A stretch of 64,000 nt of DNA. It comes from Sparassis latifolia. Its lineage: Eukaryota > Basidiomycota > Agaricomycetes > Polyporales > Sparassidaceae. Position 1 is the first letter of the stretch. Each line of letters starts with the position of its first letter. This document shows positions 23,101 through 32,235 of the stretch, piece after piece. The stretch covers positions 36,001 through 100,000 of the forward strand of contig JAENRS010000013.1 in assembly GCA_018466975.1 (NCBI GenBank), read 5' to 3'. Both the position numbers and the translations under genes were made by a program. The notes beneath the pieces were generated by a model, which saw only the letters and a program-made list of their open reading frames with translations, searched no databases and had not been told where the DNA came from.

Positions 23101-23399
23101 CCGACAGGATCACTCGCAGTCAGCGTCAAGCGATGGATGAGTCGCCCGCCAAGAATACCCGCAGTCAGCATCCACTAGGAGCTGTTAAAGATTTGAAGAA
23201 GCTTCCTGATCCAAAGCGGAAATGTCAACCAGCACGTCCTGAGCCCGATGGCGAAGACAGCTCTGGCAAAGACAATCTGCCACCTCGGAAGCGTGGACGT
23301 GGTACTCGGGACGAGTTGGTAGTGGCCTCGCTGAGGAAGAAGAATGCGAGGGCCGAGGACTCGGATGATGGTGACAAGCCTCCCGCAAAGCGAAGATGA
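20177..23399 (+). CDS. HMG-box-like protein with long charged tail (arm A)
   Basis: Spliced gene starting MPARFVILTEHQPILSEKLR. A later exon has an HMG-box-like helical domain at about 20462-20690 (KPNAFKVWDALERDKVTEAA, RSAEWAKLSKEEQKVYEEKA). Further exons read RMMQYLKKFAKTMWDTMGIH, VEVNHTITNGTPFGAYPGWL and MNKIRLTANGFPLLPLVPEG, followed by DHWWARQEEHGPEQTMRFTQ and a lysine/serine/acid-rich nuclear-type tail. Another exon begins VYRFARYDPIPWSEWSYSQR. Two in-frame TGA codons are present in both arms: one near 20405, avoidable if the acceptor is the AG right after it, and one at 22977-22979, after which the same frame stays open to 23399. The protein may end at 22979. Likely DNA- or chromatin-binding; exact role unknown. 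Confidence 0.7.
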
Positions 23400-23759
23400 G
23401 CTCTGCCTCAGAGCCCAGAGGTCAAGGACAAGGGAGAAACCAAGCTGAAGCCGGTCCGTCTGGGGAAAGCAGCCACCAAAGTGAAAGAGAGTGGCCAAGT
23501 TGGCGCAGGTTGCAAGACCCGCAGTGGCGGCACCAGACCTTGACAATATAACTCCAGTTCAAAGTAGACTCGTAGGCTTCCACATTGTTTAATGTGACCC
23601 ATAGATCTACATAGGTAAAGCCATGGAGATGGTGGCAATGGCGAGGGGAGTTGGCAAGAACTTCAGCAGGCATTCAGTTGACTTGGAGTGGCGGTGGCGA
23701 ATCAAGTGCATGGAGATTCCATGCTAGGTTAAAAAGCATGTATATCAATACTCTAATGA

Positions 23760-26700
23760 CTACACATTGTGGCTATCTGGGCGAAAGGCGGTGAAGACCA
23801 TGGCGGAGTCGACCTTCTCTCGGAATGCATCCAGAGACTTCGCCACCAGCGAGGTTTCCTCTCTCGCCATCGCCACCTCCTTCCCCACCTTCTTCGCTTC
23901 ATCCAAAGTGGACATCGCCACCGCCATCGAATCCTCTTTGGCGAGTGCCAATTCCATCTTCAGCTTGCTTGCTTGAGCGATCGCCTCTGCCGCCGAAGAC
24001 CTGAGCTCCTTCTCCATGCTGTCTGACCGCGCTGCCTGGAGCTCCATCGAATGACGGAGGTCGGCCAATTCACCCTGCAGCTTCTCGACGTCCGCTTGGC
24101 TCACCGTCTGGTTCGCGCCTTGCTCCAACCTGTTGACCTTCTCCTTGAGCTCTGGCAGGCAATGTCGCTTGGCGACGAGGTCCGCCACTGCCAACTTCAC
24201 GCTCTCCTGAAGCTCGATGGTGACCGGCCTGCGAAACTCCTCCATGGCCAACTTGACCTCTTCGCGAATGCTCCGGGCATTTTCTTGAAATGCGGATGGC
24301 GGGTTGATTCGCTGGAGCGCAGCTGTGATCTCTGCCTTGACGGTGTTGAGGTCCGCCATCCTCTCCTGGAATTGGACTTCCATCCCATCCTTGTGCGTCA
24401 GGAACTCCTGTCGCAACTCGGCACAATTCGCACAGTCATCGTTGGATGACTGCGAGGTTTCTTCGCCACTGGGGGTGTCGCCTTTGTTCACCGGAGCGGG
24501 ACTTCCTGTAGACACTCGCTGGACGTCGCGCAAGTGGGGTGCTGTATCCCTGGTCAGCACTGCATGGATTCGAAGCTGTGGCAGGCGCACTTACCCTTGC
24601 TCGTCGGAGGCACTGCTCTGAGGCAGTTCGCCTTCACATCCCTTTTCGCCTCCACCTCCTTCTTCACTGCCTTGCAGTCCAGTGGGGCGCCCCTCTTAGC
24701 TGGCCTTCGCCCTTCATCGAGATGTCCTGCCTTCGCCAATGTGGAGGACTTCGCTCCCTTCGACACCTTGGATATCTCCAGGGAGGTCGTCACCTCCTGT
24801 GCCACCTTGGCAGCTCCTGCGCTCGTCTCGTGGGGCATCAGCAGCGAACGCCACCGATTGTCGTGTGGCCGCTCCAAGGACGCGCGCTGTTTCATGGTTA
24901 CATCAACTCCAGCTGTGACAAGATGTCCTGCTTACCTCATCCTCTGCCACCTCTGCCTGATACTCTGGCGCATCCTCTGGTTCGTCGGCGACTGGTGTCA
25001 GCATGCGCTTGCTGCTGCTAGCTTGCGGCGGAGCAGCTGGCCCTGTTTGGAAGGCCATAGCCTGCACCACCTCCATTGCCAGCCTGGTGGCTTCCTCCAT
25101 GCCATCGTCTTCTGCCAGAGGCATCTTGGCTGCTGCCTTTGGAGCACTCGCCTTCGCCTTCCTGGTGATCACGGGCACCATTGGGCCCAAGCGACCTCCC
25201 ATCACCACCCTTGTCGTCTGCCCGCCCTCCTTTGCAACAGACTTGGCAGGCGGGACCTCATCCGCCTCATGTACTGAGGTCCTGGTGACCTTGCCACCAT
25301 CTTGCGCACCTGAGTTTTGGCTCCTCACCGGCTTTGGCTTGGGTCCTGACTTCTTACCTTCGCCAGGTTTGGCGACCGCACCAGACTTGGCAGGCGCGCC
25401 AGACTTGGAGACCTCGCCAGAGTTGGTGACCTCGCCAGAGTTTGACAAAGCCAGAGTTGGCGACCTCGCCAGAGTTTGACAGAGCCACAGCTCCAGTGGC
25501 AGTGGCGGACTTGGTGGTGTGCTTGGACTTCGACGATTTCTCCACCGAGGCCTCGCCTTCAGCGTTGGCTTCATCGGGCGTGACGATCGCCTTCTGCTTC
25601 GTCGCCTCGACCTCCTCGCCACCCTTGACCTTGGAGCTGGATGCCGCAGCATTGCGCATCTTGGTCTTCTTCGGTGACTTGCACTTCGACGCTCCCATGA
25701 CCATGGGTTCTGCACCGTCGGGCTCATTGGAGTCGATCTTGACGTCGTATAGAGGTGGCGATGTGGGCAGTGGCTTGCCCTCTACCACCAGCACTGCGCA
25801 CATCTCTTGGAACTCACGCTGTGCGGTGTGTGAGTTTCCTCGCAGGGACACGCCGTCCGTGTTCCTCGGCGCGATGCTGCAACTGACGCCTCGTGCTGCA
25901 CATTCGAGGCAGCGACCAAAGTTGGCGGTGTTGAGCTTGCATGGCCACTCTTTCTCCTGGCAGCCAACGCAAGGGACGAGCTGCAGAAACATTAGCACAG
26001 GTCAATGTCTCACAAGATCGTTACTCACCGAATCTGTTGCATGTGCCCACATGAAGTCAGACACGCGGGTGGACGTCTTTTTCCACATGTCCTTCTGCGA
26101 CACCATCACCTTCACCTTCGCCTTCGCCGTCGCCTTCCCCTTCGCCGTCACCTTTGCCTTCCCCTTCGCCTTTGCCTTCGGTGCGACATGAGGTGTCGCC
26201 GTCATCCTCGTTGTCTGTTTGACAGGTTTGGCAGGGGTGTTCATCTTCGCAACACCGTCGTTAGAGTCCCCTGCGGTCTTGGCAGGTAGATTGGAAGGCG
26301 GTGCCGGAGTCTCATCTTCGCTTTCGATGAACTCCTTGCTCTTGTATTCCTTCATCGCACGCTTCTTCTTTGGCGGCTTGACGGTCGGTACTTCCTCTTC
26401 ATCGCTTGACTCCTTCGCCTTCCTCTTCCCGCTCTTCTTCATGCTCACCTTCGAGCCCTCCACCTCGGTCTGCGCCATCCTCTTCTGCGCACGCTGCGCT
26501 CGGCCAGAGGTGGTCGGGGCCTCGCCTTTCTCCTTTGCGACCTTGATCGGCTTCATCCGCTTCGCCTTCGGAGCTGCCTCCTCATTCTCACTCTCCTCAC
26601 TCGACTCTGTGATGACCGCCTTGCGCTTTCGGAGTGATGGGGCAGCTGGCGAGATCGATATTGGTCTGGCAGTTGGCGGAGGGGGCGACGCTGCATCGAC

Positions 26701-27577
26701 CTCAATGGATTCGGGCTGGCCTGCACCCGGCACGTCTTCCGCCATCTCATCATCGTCATCTTTGTCGGCATCGTCGTCCTCATCACTGTCGGCATCATCG
26801 TCATCCTCGCCCTCCTGCTCCTCTCCCTCTCCCTCTCCCTCTCCCTCTCCCCCATCCTCTTCCTCGCTCATCGCATGCACCGCCTTCCCCTGTGCCTTCT
26901 CCTTGCTCTTGCCCTTTCCCTTGTCCTCCCCCGCCTCCATGTGGACGATACGCTCACCCACCATGCCTGTCCCGACGTCATTGTCAGCTCTCTCCTTGCC
27001 TTTCCCCTTGGTGACGAGGTCCCCGGTAGCCAGGTCCTCCTCGTCACGTCCCTGGGTGTCGTCATCGGCTGGCACATTGCCCCAGCCCTCCACTGGCGTA
27101 CTCTTCACCGGTGGCAGCTTGCAATATGGATCTGGTGCAGTCAGTGTGTCGCTCGACGCCTCACAATGCTTGTGACTCACCTTCAGTCCACCACTGCCTT
27201 CCCAGGTCCTCACACTCCCCATACTCGTGCACAGCCAGAGGGTACCTCTTGTATATCCTCTCATCATCGTTCGATATGTGGTCCAGCCGCGCCAGGGCCT
27301 TCTGCTGGTATGCCCGGGTGAATTCCAGCAACGCACTGATGACAATCTCAGGCATCCTCAACGACTTCAAGGGCTGCAGGAAACTCTTTTCAAGCCAACT
27401 CTGTGTGGCATATTTGGTAAGTGCATGCCAGACCTTCGACCGATGACTTACCACTTCGAGGTAAATCCTCGTCTCCCAGTCCGGATAGTGAGGGTCGTCC
27501 TGGCGAGGCGCCGCTGCAACAATGGCCGTCAGTCGCACGGCCTGCAGAACATAGTTGGGGTCGATATCCAGAGGCAT
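23760..27577 (-). CDS. Zn(II)2Cys6-cluster protein with acidic middle and coiled-coil tail (arm A)
   Basis: Starts MPLDIDPNYVLQAVRLTAIV at 27577; short introns follow. An SWLEKSFLQPLKSLRMPEIV helical segment leads to a very acidic stretch (Gly-Glu and Asp runs, from simple repeats near 26820-26870) and a Lys/Ala-rich basic region. Then comes CVGCQEKEWPC...RCLECAARGVSC, whose spacing CX2CX6CX9CX2CX6C fits a fungal Zn(II)2Cys6 cluster. A proline/serine/lysine region has short SNSGEV repeats (25370-25490) where the frame shifts in both arms, so an intron or a shared lesion lies there. The C-terminal ~270 residues are a long predicted coiled coil ending AFRPDSHNV. Probable DNA-binding protein of the element; function unproven. 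Confidence 0.72.
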
Positions 27578-27787
27578 GGTGAGCTTAGCAGAAGAAAGCG
27601 TGAGGGTGTTTCAAAAGCAGAGGTTGCAGTACAGCGGAGGCGGAGCAGATGACGCTATGAGCTGGCTGACGCGATCTGCACCAAGTTCAACTTCACACGC
27701 CACGCGACCACGTGCTTTGCACGTGATCGCTGGACTTGCGCGATTTCTCAAGTCTCTCAAGGTCAGTGTGACCTGCCGCAAGTTCTC
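27578..27787. promoter_or_regulatory. Short bidirectional promoter region (arm A)
   Basis: Only 210 bp separate the divergent starts of the Zn2Cys6 gene (minus, 27577) and the disordered repeat gene (plus, 27788), so both must be transcribed from this interval. It includes CACGCGACCACGTGC with a CACGTG box. The arm B counterpart is 41542-41746. Confidence 0.45.
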
Positions 27788-29345
27788 ATGGCTCCCAACA
27801 GTAAGTTCTATTGCTCTCCTTGTGGAATCTGACTCCTTTGTGATGTTATCTGACCTTTCTATGTCATATCAATCCCCTTTCTACAACTGATCTCCCGCGA
27901 TCCAGGACTGATCGAAGACTTGTCTGCTCGCCACAATCTACCTGCCATGGCCAGTGACGCGGAACCTCCTGACATGCTGGACATTACGATGGGCAAGTCG
28001 GATGAGGAGGATAGTATCGCTGAGCCCCGTCGTCCACTCATTTCGGATCTCCTTGACTCTCCTGGATCTGCCCAGATCTCCTTGCCTCTCCACTCTGCTT
28101 CTCAGACACCCCTCACGCCCCGCCGCACTACCCCGTCCCTGGCAGCTCCATTTGCGCCATCCAACTCGCCACATGAGCATCTCCACCGCCACGCCTCGCC
28201 AAAGGTACAGGTGTCATCTGGATCTGTGGCGCCTGTGGAGGGAAGTCGCGCACTTATTCCTGACCCTCTGGCGCCAGCTTGGGATGAAAGTCGTGGCAGT
28301 TCGCCAATCCATAGGCGTGCACTCATCTCAGATTTCACCCCCACTGCGCCCGGTGGAATGTTCGACTTCGACACTCCTGGCATCTCGCCAATCCCTCGAC
28401 GCGCCCTGTTGGAAGCTACTCCCCTTCCTCCACCAGCTCACACTTTCGACTTTTGCACTCCTGACACCTCCCAACTCCCTCGACGATCGCTCATCGCTGA
28501 GCCCCTTGACGCTACGCCACGTACATCCATCCACTTCGATAGTCAAGCAAGTACGCCGATGGTGAGGGGCATGCTGGTGGACGAGACACTTGACGCGGAA
28601 CCAGTGCCGAAACTGCTGGACTTTGACAATAGTCCTCCCGCCACGCCAGGACGACGGCGAGCTCTGGTGATAGACAGCCCTGGCATGACGCCTGTGCGTA
28701 GCCAGGTCCGGTGGCTAAATAGTCCCAGCACTTCGTCTCCAAAGAGGCGGCCTTTGTTGGACGATGTTTTAAGTCCACCGCCTCCGCCATCGGCGCCCTC
28801 TCACTCGCCAGCTCGCACTTTCGATGACAGCAATTTCCACCATGATGCACCTGTCATTCACTATATGAAAGGCAGCATCGAGCCAGTCACTGTTACTTCC
28901 AGGATGCCAAGTCTGGCAGCACTTCCAGATGAGCTGCCGATCCATCGTCCCACCCATTGGGGACAGGTTCCAGGCTTATTCCCAGATACCACACAGCTGC
29001 TGCCAATGGCAGTCCCTGGAGAGACGAATGCCGCTTCTGGCTCACAAGTGGCCCACCTCGGTAGATCGTTTGCGCAGATCGCAGCAGAGGCAGACAGTTC
29101 CAGTGAGTACATCCCTGGCAACCTTCAGTCTGATGTTGACCTTATTCATAGTGGACGATGATGAAGGTGATAGCTTTGCGGTTAGTCGTCGTCGCACCAT
29201 GTTGCGGGAGCGCATTGTACGTCTTCAGCATGAGCTCTACCTCACTGAGGATATGCACATTGCAAACCTCAATGCCAGCTCGACCGTGTTCCAAATGGGG
29301 TACATTCTGAGGGACATTCGTGGCGAGGCATATCGCAGCAACTGA
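27788..29345 (+). CDS. Disordered repeat protein of the KDZ element (arm A)
   Basis: Exon 1 is MAPN, spliced to GLIEDLSARHNLPAMASDAE; a later intron (from GTGAG near 29104 to CATAG) joins a short C-terminal exon ending RLQHELYLTEDMHIANLNAS...RDIRGEAYRSN. The middle is a degenerate tandem array in which a basic-hydrophobic-acid core recurs about eight times (RRPLISDLL, RRALISDF, RRALLEAT, RRSLIAEP, RRALVIDS, RRPLLDDV), each near a TP and an FDF/FD motif. It is rich in Ser, Pro and Thr and has no known domain. The repeated short motifs look like linear binding motifs. Open in arm A. Confidence 0.6.
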
Positions 29346-29439
29346 ACTAGTGTCTTTGAGCGTTCTGGTGTTAGCAATATATGACCGCTATGTAACAGCT
29401 TGTATACCAGTACAAAATGGATACATTCACTTCTGCATC

Positions 29440-30730
29440 ACTAAGCTCTAAAGCCCATCGCTCCTCCAGTGTACTCTTGAGATGGGCGGACTGCACTCGC
29501 CATCACCAAGGCATGTTGTTGCCAGCAATTGGCCCATCGCCAAAGGACCTGAGTGAAAGCTTCACTGCATGGGAATATCGCTCCGCCAGCAAAGGGCCCA
29601 CTGCCAAGGGTCAGAGGGTTGGCCATCGCCAAGCCGTGTTTTCGCCACCAATTGGCCCTCCGCCATGAGTGCTGGTGAGTGATGGGCCCACCGGCAAAGG
29701 TCAGAGGATTGACGATCACCAGAGCATGTCATCACCACCAATGCACCCGGAAACTGCAGGGCTGTATGTGACAATGGGCCCATTGGTGGTGATGACATAT
29801 CCTGGTGATCGTCAACCCACTGGCCTTTGGCGGTGGGCCGATTGCTGGCGATAACATGCTCTGGCGTTGGCCAACCCTCTGACCATTGGCGGTGGGCCGA
29901 TTGCTGGCGGAAACATGTCCTGGCGAGGACCTATCCCATGGGTGCTTGCAGTAAGGCCCTCACTGAGGGTGCTTTGGCGATGGGCCGATTGCTGGCGATA
30001 ACATGCTCTGGCGTTGGCCAACCCTCTGACCTTTGGCGGTGGGCTGATTGCTGGTGGAAACATGTCCTGGCGATGACCTATCCCATGGGTGCTTGCAGTA
30101 AGGCCCTCACTGAGGGTGCTTTGGCGATGGGCCGACTGCTGGCGATAACATGCTCTGGCAATCATCAATCCTCTAACCTTTGGCGGTGGGCCCATCCTTC
30201 AGGTTACACTCTGGGTGATCGGCCCACTGCTCATTCGTCATACTCTGACAGTGGGCCAATTGCTCAGACAAACATGCTCTGGCATTGGCCAACCCTCTGA
30301 CCTTTGGCGGTGGGCCGATTGCTGGCGGAAACATGTCCTGGCGATGACCTATCCCATGGGTGCTTGCAGTAAGGCCCTCACTGAGGGTGCTTTGGCGATG
30401 GGCCGACTGCTGGCGATAACATGCTCTGGCAATCGTCAACACTCTGACCTTTGGCAGTGGGCCCATTCGTCATCTTACACTCGTGGCGATGGGCCCACTG
30501 CTCATTGATCATACTTTGGCAGTGGGCCCATCGATGGCGATAACATGCTCTGGCATCGGCCCACCCTCTGACCTGTGGCGGTGGGCCCATTGCTTAACAG
30601 TTACAACACTGTAATATGCCCTGCTAGTGGGCCGAGCACTGGGAGAAGAACACTAGCGGTGGGCCCACTGCTAGTATCCCACACATGAAAGATATGGGCC
30701 CACTGCTGGTAGAGGTCAACATGGTGACAA
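29440..30730. repeat. Inner subterminal repeat array of arm A
   Basis: More than ten copies of a TTGGCGGTGGGCCGATTGCTGGCG-type unit, interleaved with AACATGCTCTGGC and a larger block (GGTGCTTGCAGTAAGGCCCT) repeated three times at about 130-bp to 300-bp spacing. No gene; ORFs in it are repeat artefacts. The motif core is shared with the opposite end of the element, as expected of transposase-binding sites. Confidence 0.8.
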
Positions 30731-30808
30731 TGGGCCGACATCCGCTGGCTGTCCAGTTCATGACAATGTCAGAGTAAATGAGAGTTCAGTTCAGGTAACA
30801 TGACTGAA
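30731..30808. repeat. Terminal inverted repeat, inner end of arm A
   Basis: Matches the two arm B termini over TGGCTGTCCAGTTCATGACA and TGTCAGAGTAAATG, ending GTAACATGACTGAA. The following bases AGGTGTGTCC resemble those next to the inner end of arm B. Confidence 0.8.
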
Positions 30809-31017
30809 AGGTGTGTCCACAGCACGAGACTGAGGAATGCAGCCCAAATGGCAAGTGATGCTCGATTGCCTATTACATTGCAGCGGTCAACGTAGTAGGT
30901 GCCATCAACATTTGTCATAGCACACACGATTTGTGTCTCACGTAAAGACTCTACCCTACACAGGAAGATCTCCATGCACGACTTGCAAGAGCAGCGAATG
31001 GGAAAGGACAACACCAA
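30809..31017 (-). pseudogene. RT-domain fragment of the tyrosine-recombinase retroelement
   Basis: The minus strand encodes VDGTYYVDRCNVIGNRASLA and IWAAFLSLVLW, typical of the RT of this basidiomycete retroelement family, and stops at the TIR of arm A. The next part expected in the family, a short stretch with the catalytic YVDD-type motif followed by EKQRHLAYYKK, resumes at 11140 beyond arm A, minus roughly 20 residues. So this is the upstream half of the gene at 5175-11140. Confidence 0.78.
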
Positions 31018-31621
31018 CCTTTCCTCAAGATATATCGCACCTACATGCCGACCGCCCTCGAGGACGAGTACATTGCACGAGACATCACGATCCCATCCAT
31101 CGGCACATACATCGCCTTCACCTCTCTTTACAGTCGCTCGATGTAGGCAATCTCCTCGTTCGCATCAGCGCAAGATCCTGCTCGGTCCCCTTCCCCCTAT
31201 TCCCAGAATTGTCATTCATCCACCGAGCAGACGATCAATGGACTTCACTTGTTGAGGAGTAGATTGCGGAGAAGAGGAATATGAGATGAAGATACTGGGT
31301 TTGATCAAGGCATAGGAAATTATATTTGTATCCTTTCACTATTATTGCCGGTCATACTTTTAGTTACAAGTGCTCAGTACGCAGTTTGTTATGCTTTGTA
31401 ACTTGTCGAAATGTTCCGTTGATTCTATTTGTTATTTGCTGTATAAATAAGTACAACAATAGCCTAGCTATTGTTTCCATTTATTTATTATTCCAAGACA
31501 ATAGCCTACTATTCATGACACTAAGAACTATTGCTCCTATTCATCCAAGTGGGTATTATTCTTATTGATTTACTTAGCTATTATTTATCTTTGCCATTGT
31601 TTCTATTCAACCTTTTGGCTA
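31018..31621. other. Gene-poor AT-rich stretch of the inter-arm spacer
   Basis: A short plus-strand frame ending at 31145 (ALEDEYIARDITIPSIGTYI) could be an exon remnant but has no support. From 31300 the sequence is AT-rich with recurrent CAATAGCCTA-type words and no gene. Confidence 0.4.
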
Positions 31622-31860
31622 TTGAACACACCAGTGGTGGCCACAATTATATTACAATCACCCAGGTAGCTGGGTAAAGCCTTGTGCATATTGTCCCACT
31701 GTTGTAATATTGTAATTGTACTTAGAGTGGGCAGATTGTAATACAATGACAATTTGTACAAAACACACTTGCACCCAGCCAGGATTGAACCCTTGACCTG
31801 CTGGAACATGATTACATAAGCATATACCATAACATCACTCAATGGTACTTACCTACCTAG
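31622..31860 (-). repeat. Possible tRNA-derived SINE
   Basis: On the minus strand a tRNA-like head (GTTATGGTATATGCTTATG followed by CAGGTCAAGGGTTCAATCC) carries a perfect Pol III B box GGTTCAATCC (31782-31791), then an unrelated body reaching about 31622. It lacks a proper acceptor stem, so it is a SINE-like repeat and not a tRNA gene. Boundaries are estimates. Confidence 0.5.
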
Positions 31861-32106
31861 TATTACATAGTGTGGTAGTAGCCAACAGACTGAAGTGTAC
31901 ATAGTCCATAGTGGATTAACACTATGTATTACAAGGACTCAGTAGTATTGTATTACAGGGTCTGTTGGTGTATTACTTGGGTACTTCATGCAGGCAGTAG
32001 CCAACCCGTACCCGCCCGTATGTGGTCCCGTGCTCACCCGCCCAACGTTGCCAAATGTAGCAGTGCACCCGGAGGCCGACTCCGATAGTATTCCGGCCGT
32101 GCGGAG

Positions 32107-32217
32107 ATGCAACGGATTTCCTATTCGGGCATATGTTATCACTGTCAAAACATATTATAATAGATGCAGTGGATTTCCTATTTGGGCATATGTTTTCAGT
32201 GCAAAAACATAATATTA
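32107..32217. repeat. ~53-bp tandem duplication
   Basis: GGATTTCCTATTCGGGCATA and GGATTTCCTATTTGGGCATA head two adjacent copies (32107-32159 and 32164-32217). No gene. Confidence 0.75.
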
Positions 32218-32235
32218 TTGGCTACTGTAGCGACA

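Larger units (their letters stand above)
11263..30808 (-). mobile_element. Arm A: giant KDZ transposon with TET/JBP cargo (~19.5 kb)
   Basis: Inverted counterpart of 37125-57827 over its whole length. It carries a CxC2/KDZ transposase, a TET/JBP dioxygenase, an HMG-box-like protein, a Zn2Cys6/coiled-coil protein and a disordered repeat protein. The inner end has a clean TIR (30731-30808). The outer end is a mosaic: a TIR core is found internally at about 11562-11597 and further subterminal repeats extend to 11263. Strand is given for the KDZ transposase. The element was inserted in the RT domain of the tyrosine-recombinase retroelement. Confidence 0.88.

Noticed and set aside
26219..27175. 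318-codon serine-rich ORF on the plus strand
   Set aside because: It is the antisense of the acidic/basic region of the Zn2Cys6 gene; serine and proline runs are complements of the Glu/Asp/Gly codons.
29812..30508. Overlapping repeat-containing ORFs of 80-157 codons on both strands
   Set aside because: They only translate the subterminal array; no start context and no conservation apart from the repeat itself.
31775..31855. Functional tRNA gene
   Set aside because: There is a B box and tRNA-like order, but no pairing acceptor stem and a poor A box.
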